This document shows, piece after piece, positions 61,889-64,000 of a DNA stretch of 64,000 nucleotides (within the stretch, counting starts at the first letter, position 1; the number at the start of each line of letters is the position of its first letter). The position numbers were made by a program, and so were the translations under genes. This DNA is from Hyphomicrobium sp. (GTDB taxonomy: Bacteria; Pseudomonadota; Alphaproteobacteria; Rhizobiales; Hyphomicrobiaceae), in the NCBI RefSeq assembly GCF_019744875.1, contig NZ_JAIETU010000002.1, positions 744,001 through 808,000 of the forward strand. Direction: 5' to 3'. The notes beneath the pieces are model-generated. The model saw only the letters and a program-made list of their open reading frames with translations. It searched no databases and had not been told where the DNA came from.

Positions 61889-63007
61889 CTAGCGCGCGTT
61901 CAACGCCGCCCGGTATTCGTGCGGGGTCCAGACGCGGCCAGCGTCGGGACTGGGGGTGCCGGGGCTGGCTGTGTCGCGGCTGACGTCGGCGTAGCTTTGG
62001 CCGTAACCCCCATCGCGGCTCGGCAGCGGCGCGCCGGCGCCGACATCCGGAAGCTGGCTGCGGGTGTAGCCGGCCGGCGGGCTCGGCGGGTACGCGGGGA
62101 AACGCTCGGGCTCGGACGCCGCATAGCGCTCCGGGGCCGGGAACCTCTCCGGCGCCGGCTGCTCCGGCCTGTAGGCATAGCTGGGCGTGGCCTGGGCCTG
62201 CGTGACAGGGTTTGCGGTCACAGAATTCGGATTGCGCCGGTAGGCGTCCCATTCGCGCGCCGACTGAGCGCGTTCCATGGCCGCAATGTCGGTGCCGCCA
62301 TTCCACGGCCGGCTGGCCAGGTATTGGCGCTCGTGATGATCGCTGCCGTCGAGCGGCGCGCGGCCGGCATAGCGCACGCGCACCTTGCCGGTGCCGCCCG
62401 CGCGAAGGCCCAGCGCGTCGGCGGATTTGCGCGACAGATCGATGACGCGATCGCCGACGTACGGTCCGCGATCGTTGATGCGCACGAGGATGGTGCGGTT
62501 GTTGCTGAGGTTCGTGACATAGGCATAGCTCGGCATCGGCAGCGTCGGGTGCGCGGCCGTCAGCGCGTTCATGTCGAACACTTCGCCGTTGGCGGTGTGG
62601 CGGCCGTGGAAGTCGCTGCCGTACCAGGAGGCGATGCCGACGCGGTCGTAGTCCGTCTGCTCACGCGGGTTGTACCAGCGTCCGCCGACCTGATAGGGGT
62701 CGCCGACCTTGTAGCGTCCGCCGCCCTTGGGAATGTGATCGCCGTCCGCGGCGACGCGGCGGCTGGCGCTGACGCCCCATTTGGATTCCGGAAACATCGG
62801 GCCGCCCGACTTGTCCGATGACGAGAAGGCGCCGGAGACGACGCTTTGGGTGCTCGAGCATCCCCCCAGCATGGCCGCCGCGGCGGCAATCGCCAAAGTC
62901 AGCGCCATTGCACGAGGCGCGCCCTTGGGTGGGGTCCCAATCGTCTGAGAATACGGGTGTCCAGGCGCATTTGCGCCTTGGCTATGCATACGCGACATCA
63001 ACGCCAT
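61889..63007 (-). CDS. RlpA-family septal ring lytic transglycosylase lipoprotein
   Basis: RlpA cleaves naked glycan strands at the septum. About 372 aa. The lipobox is AMLGGC (Cys50 in this start), so it is probably an outer-membrane lipoprotein. The double-psi beta-barrel is complete: VGIASWYGSDFHGRHTANGE, VFDMNALTAAHPTLPMPSYA, TILVRINDRGPYVGDRVIDL and SRKSADALGLRAGGTGKVRV. The C-terminal ~150 residues are Pro/Ala/Tyr-rich with no SPOR domain. The start is uncertain: the ATG at 63007 has AAGGG 8 nt upstream; ATGs at 62998 and 62908 are alternatives. The region upstream to tRNA-Ser holds no gene. Confidence 0.9.
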   Translation of the reverse strand: MALMSRMHSQGANAPGHPYSQTIGTPPKGAPRAMALTLAIAAAAAMLGGCSSTQSVVSGAFSSSDKSGGPMFPESKWGVSASRRVAADGDHIPKGGGRYKVGDPYQVGGRWYNPREQTDYDRVGIASWYGSDFHGRHTANGEVFDMNALTAAHPTLPMPSYAYVTNLSNNRTILVRINDRGPYVGDRVIDLSRKSADALGLRAGGTGKVRVRYAGRAPLDGSDHHERQYLASRPWNGGTDIAAMERAQSAREWDAYRRNPNSVTANPVTQAQATPSYAYRPEQPAPERFPAPERYAASEPERFPAYPPSPPAGYTRSQLPDVGAGAPLPSRDGGYGQSYADVSRDTASPGTPSPDAGRVWTPHEYRAALNAR

Positions 63008-63279
63008 CCCACAGGCCCTTACAACGGGCCTTTCCTGCCTAGACACTTCGGTGGCCACTGTTTCGCGGCCTTTGCCGAAGCCCTTGCACGATGACAGAGA
63101 GCAATTGCGATCCCGTTAAGCGGGGTTTGCGCCAGGGTCTTAAGGGGTTCGAAACCCGGCCGTGGGCCGGCCAAACCTGCGGCTTGAGGGGCAGGCACGG
63201 ACTGTGTAGGGTCCAGCGCCGTTGCGAGCCCCAGGGCCCGTCCGCTTTCGAGCGGCAGGGTGCGGGCGCGGCGGACTTC

Positions 63280-63369
63280 GGAGGGATGGTCGAGTGGTTT
63301 AAGGCACCGGTCTTGAAAACCGGCGTGGGTGCAAGCTCACCGTGGGTTCGAATCCCACTCCCTCCGCCA
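63280..63369 (+). tRNA. tRNA-Ser (anticodon TGA)
   Basis: A 90-nt type II tRNA. The acceptor stem GGAGGGA/TCCCTCC pairs, with discriminator G and encoded CCA. The anticodon stem CCGGTC...  has loop TTGAAAA, giving anticodon TGA. A long variable arm (GTGGGTGCAAGCTCAC) follows, and the T arm is GTGGG-TTCGAAT-CCCAC. Confidence 0.96.
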
Positions 63370-63372
63370 CTT

Positions 63373-63604
63373 TGGCGCTCACGCCCGCGCAGCGGGCTCC
63401 GCGGGGGCGCGGCACTGGCCGCGGGTCGCGTTGCTCCCGAGCCCTTCGGGCTGCTAGCTGGCGCTCACGCCCGCGCAGCGGGCTCCGCGGGGGCGCGGCA
63501 CTGGCCGCGGGTCGCGTTGCTTCCGAGCCCTTCGGGCTGCTAGCTGGCGCTCACGCCCGCGCAGCAGGCTCCGCGCGGGCGCGGCACTGGCCGCGGGTCG
63601 CGTC
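63373..63604. repeat. 86-bp tandem repeat behind tRNA-Ser
   Basis: Copies begin at 63373, 63459 and 63545 with an exact 86-bp period; the third diverges after ~60 bp. Each starts TGGCGCTCACGCCCGCGCAG and contains several short hairpins such as GAGCCCTTCGGGCT. Frames open across it, but they are interrupted differently in each copy and pass into the tRNA, so no gene is called. Confidence 0.9.
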
Positions 63605-63605
63605 C

Positions 63606-63791
63606 AAGCGAAGCTTGGCTCCGCCAAGACGCTCCCTGGCCCTTCGGGCCGAAGTTCGAAGTTCTCCCTTCGGCTCCGCCACGTTGTCGCTCACGCCCGT
63701 CATGGCGAAGCCATGCTCCGCATGGACAGGCGCTCCGCATGGGCAGCGCTCGCGCCGGGTCGCGTCTAAGCGAAGCTTGGCTCCGCCAAGA
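63606..63791. repeat. Dispersed short palindromic units
   Basis: A 24-bp unit starting AAGCGAAGCTTGGCTCCGCC occurs at 63606-63629 and 63768-63791. Between them lie 16 nt shared with 24321-24336 (63698-63713) and a 34-nt segment (63730-63763) that matches 22341-22374 with one mismatch. Together with the tandem repeat this fills the ~540-bp gene-free stretch after tRNA-Ser. Confidence 0.8.
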
Positions 63792-63868
63792 TGCTCCCAA
63801 GCCCTTCGGGCTGTCAGAGTTCGAACTTGACCTCTCCGAGGCATGCAAGCAGGCGCTAGATCAGGAAT

Positions 63869-63900
63869 GATTGGAGCGAGTTTTCATGTTCGCTCCAATC
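63869..63900. terminator. Inverted repeat next to the right-edge gene
   Basis: Perfect 11-bp arms GATTGGAGCGA/TCGCTCCAATC with a 10-nt loop, 12 bp beyond the stop codon of the minus-strand gene at the right edge; a candidate terminator for it. Confidence 0.5.
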
Positions 63901-63911
63901 ACCGACGGAGC

Positions 63912-64000
63912 TTAGTCGAACGAGCAACGCCAGCAGATGAGAAGTCCGTCCTCATCGTCGTGGCGTTCGCCAACTTTCCTGAAGCCATTGCGACTGAGAA
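63912..64000 (-). CDS. C-terminal fragment of a probable GNAT-family acetyltransferase (edge-truncated)
   Basis: Only about 29 codons are visible, running in from the right edge to a TAA at 63912-63914. The peptide contains NGFRKVGERHDDEDGLLI and ends CWRCSFD. The run GFxxxGxxxDxxDG-L is typical of the last strand and motif B end of GNAT acetyltransferases. With so little sequence this is a tentative call. An inverted repeat follows as a possible terminator. Confidence 0.45.
   Translation of the reverse strand, partial: LSRNGFRKVGERHDDEDGLLICWRCSFD

Noticed and set aside
63091-63543. 150-codon frame running through tRNA-Ser and the tandem repeat
   Set aside because: It overlaps a perfect tRNA and repetitive DNA; such frames are a known source of spurious proteins.
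63373-63604. Possible CRISPR array
   Set aside because: The 86-bp units are contiguous with no unique spacers, and no cas gene is in the window.
63342-63844. Several open frames inside the repeats behind tRNA-Ser
   Set aside because: Open only because the GC-rich repeats lack stop codons; the frames share no codon-level conservation between copies.

Overview
This window is high-GC, gene-dense DNA from an alphaproteobacterium. The order Hyphomicrobiales, Hyphomicrobium-like, is the best guess. The basis for this is inference from gene content: an ATP12-type F1-ATPase chaperone, a ribosomal protein S2 with a C-terminal helix-hairpin-helix extension, RlpA, pseudoazurin, the rpsB-tsf-pyrH-frr-uppS-cdsA-dxr-rseP-bamA-lpxD-fabZ-lpxA order, and many GTG/TTG starts. 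No species can be named from the sequence alone. No integrase, transposase, CRISPR array or prophage was seen.

Layout. Positions 1-9.2 kb hold an edge-truncated acetolactate synthase (ilvB), miaA, divergent serB, a small secreted repeat protein, pseudoazurin, an Atm1-type ABC exporter and a long coiled-coil LysM protein. Positions 9.4-15.4 kb hold a LOG-family protein, two tiny secreted proteins (one Asp-rich, one Arg-rich) and a complete EF-P lysylation set: efp, epmA and epmB, with epmB translationally coupled to a GFA-type zinc protein. Positions 15.6-24 kb carry a stand-alone molybdopterin oxidoreductase, two secreted hypotheticals, an RND exporter, a TusA-like protein, tRNA-Val(CAC) and an ornithine-decarboxylase-family gene with a candidate structured leader. 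Positions 24.4-39.3 kb carry tex, rmuC, a DUF4384 protein, an acetolactate-synthase-like TPP enzyme, a LysR/GST/PNPOx-like group, an FAD/NAD(P)-binding protein and an EAL-CBS-GGDEF protein.

Positions 39.6-53.7 kb are the conserved translation and envelope biogenesis cluster: ribosomal S2, EF-Ts, UMP kinase, ribosome recycling factor, undecaprenyl-PP synthase, CDP-diglyceride synthase, DXR, RseP, BamA, LpxD, FabZ and LpxA. Its genes link translation, the isoprenoid carrier lipid, phospholipid, outer-membrane protein and lipid A synthesis. No skp/ompH lies between bamA and lpxD, and lpxI/lpxB do not follow lpxA. Positions 53.7-64 kb carry a short CpaC N-domain protein, a small anchored protein, an MgtC-family protein, the rluC/gph/atp12 operon, a Tae4-like peptidoglycan amidase without visible T6SS or immunity partner, rarA, a DegP-type protease, rlpA and tRNA-Ser(TGA). 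The tRNA-Ser gene is followed by about 0.5 kb of tandem and dispersed palindromic repeats that share segments with the repeat behind tRNA-Val. The right edge clips the C-terminus of a probable GNAT acetyltransferase.

The items most worth a second look are the orphan Tae4-like amidase, the EF-P modification cluster, the 29-residue-repeat secreted protein, the tRNA-associated repeat family and the leader upstream of the decarboxylase.
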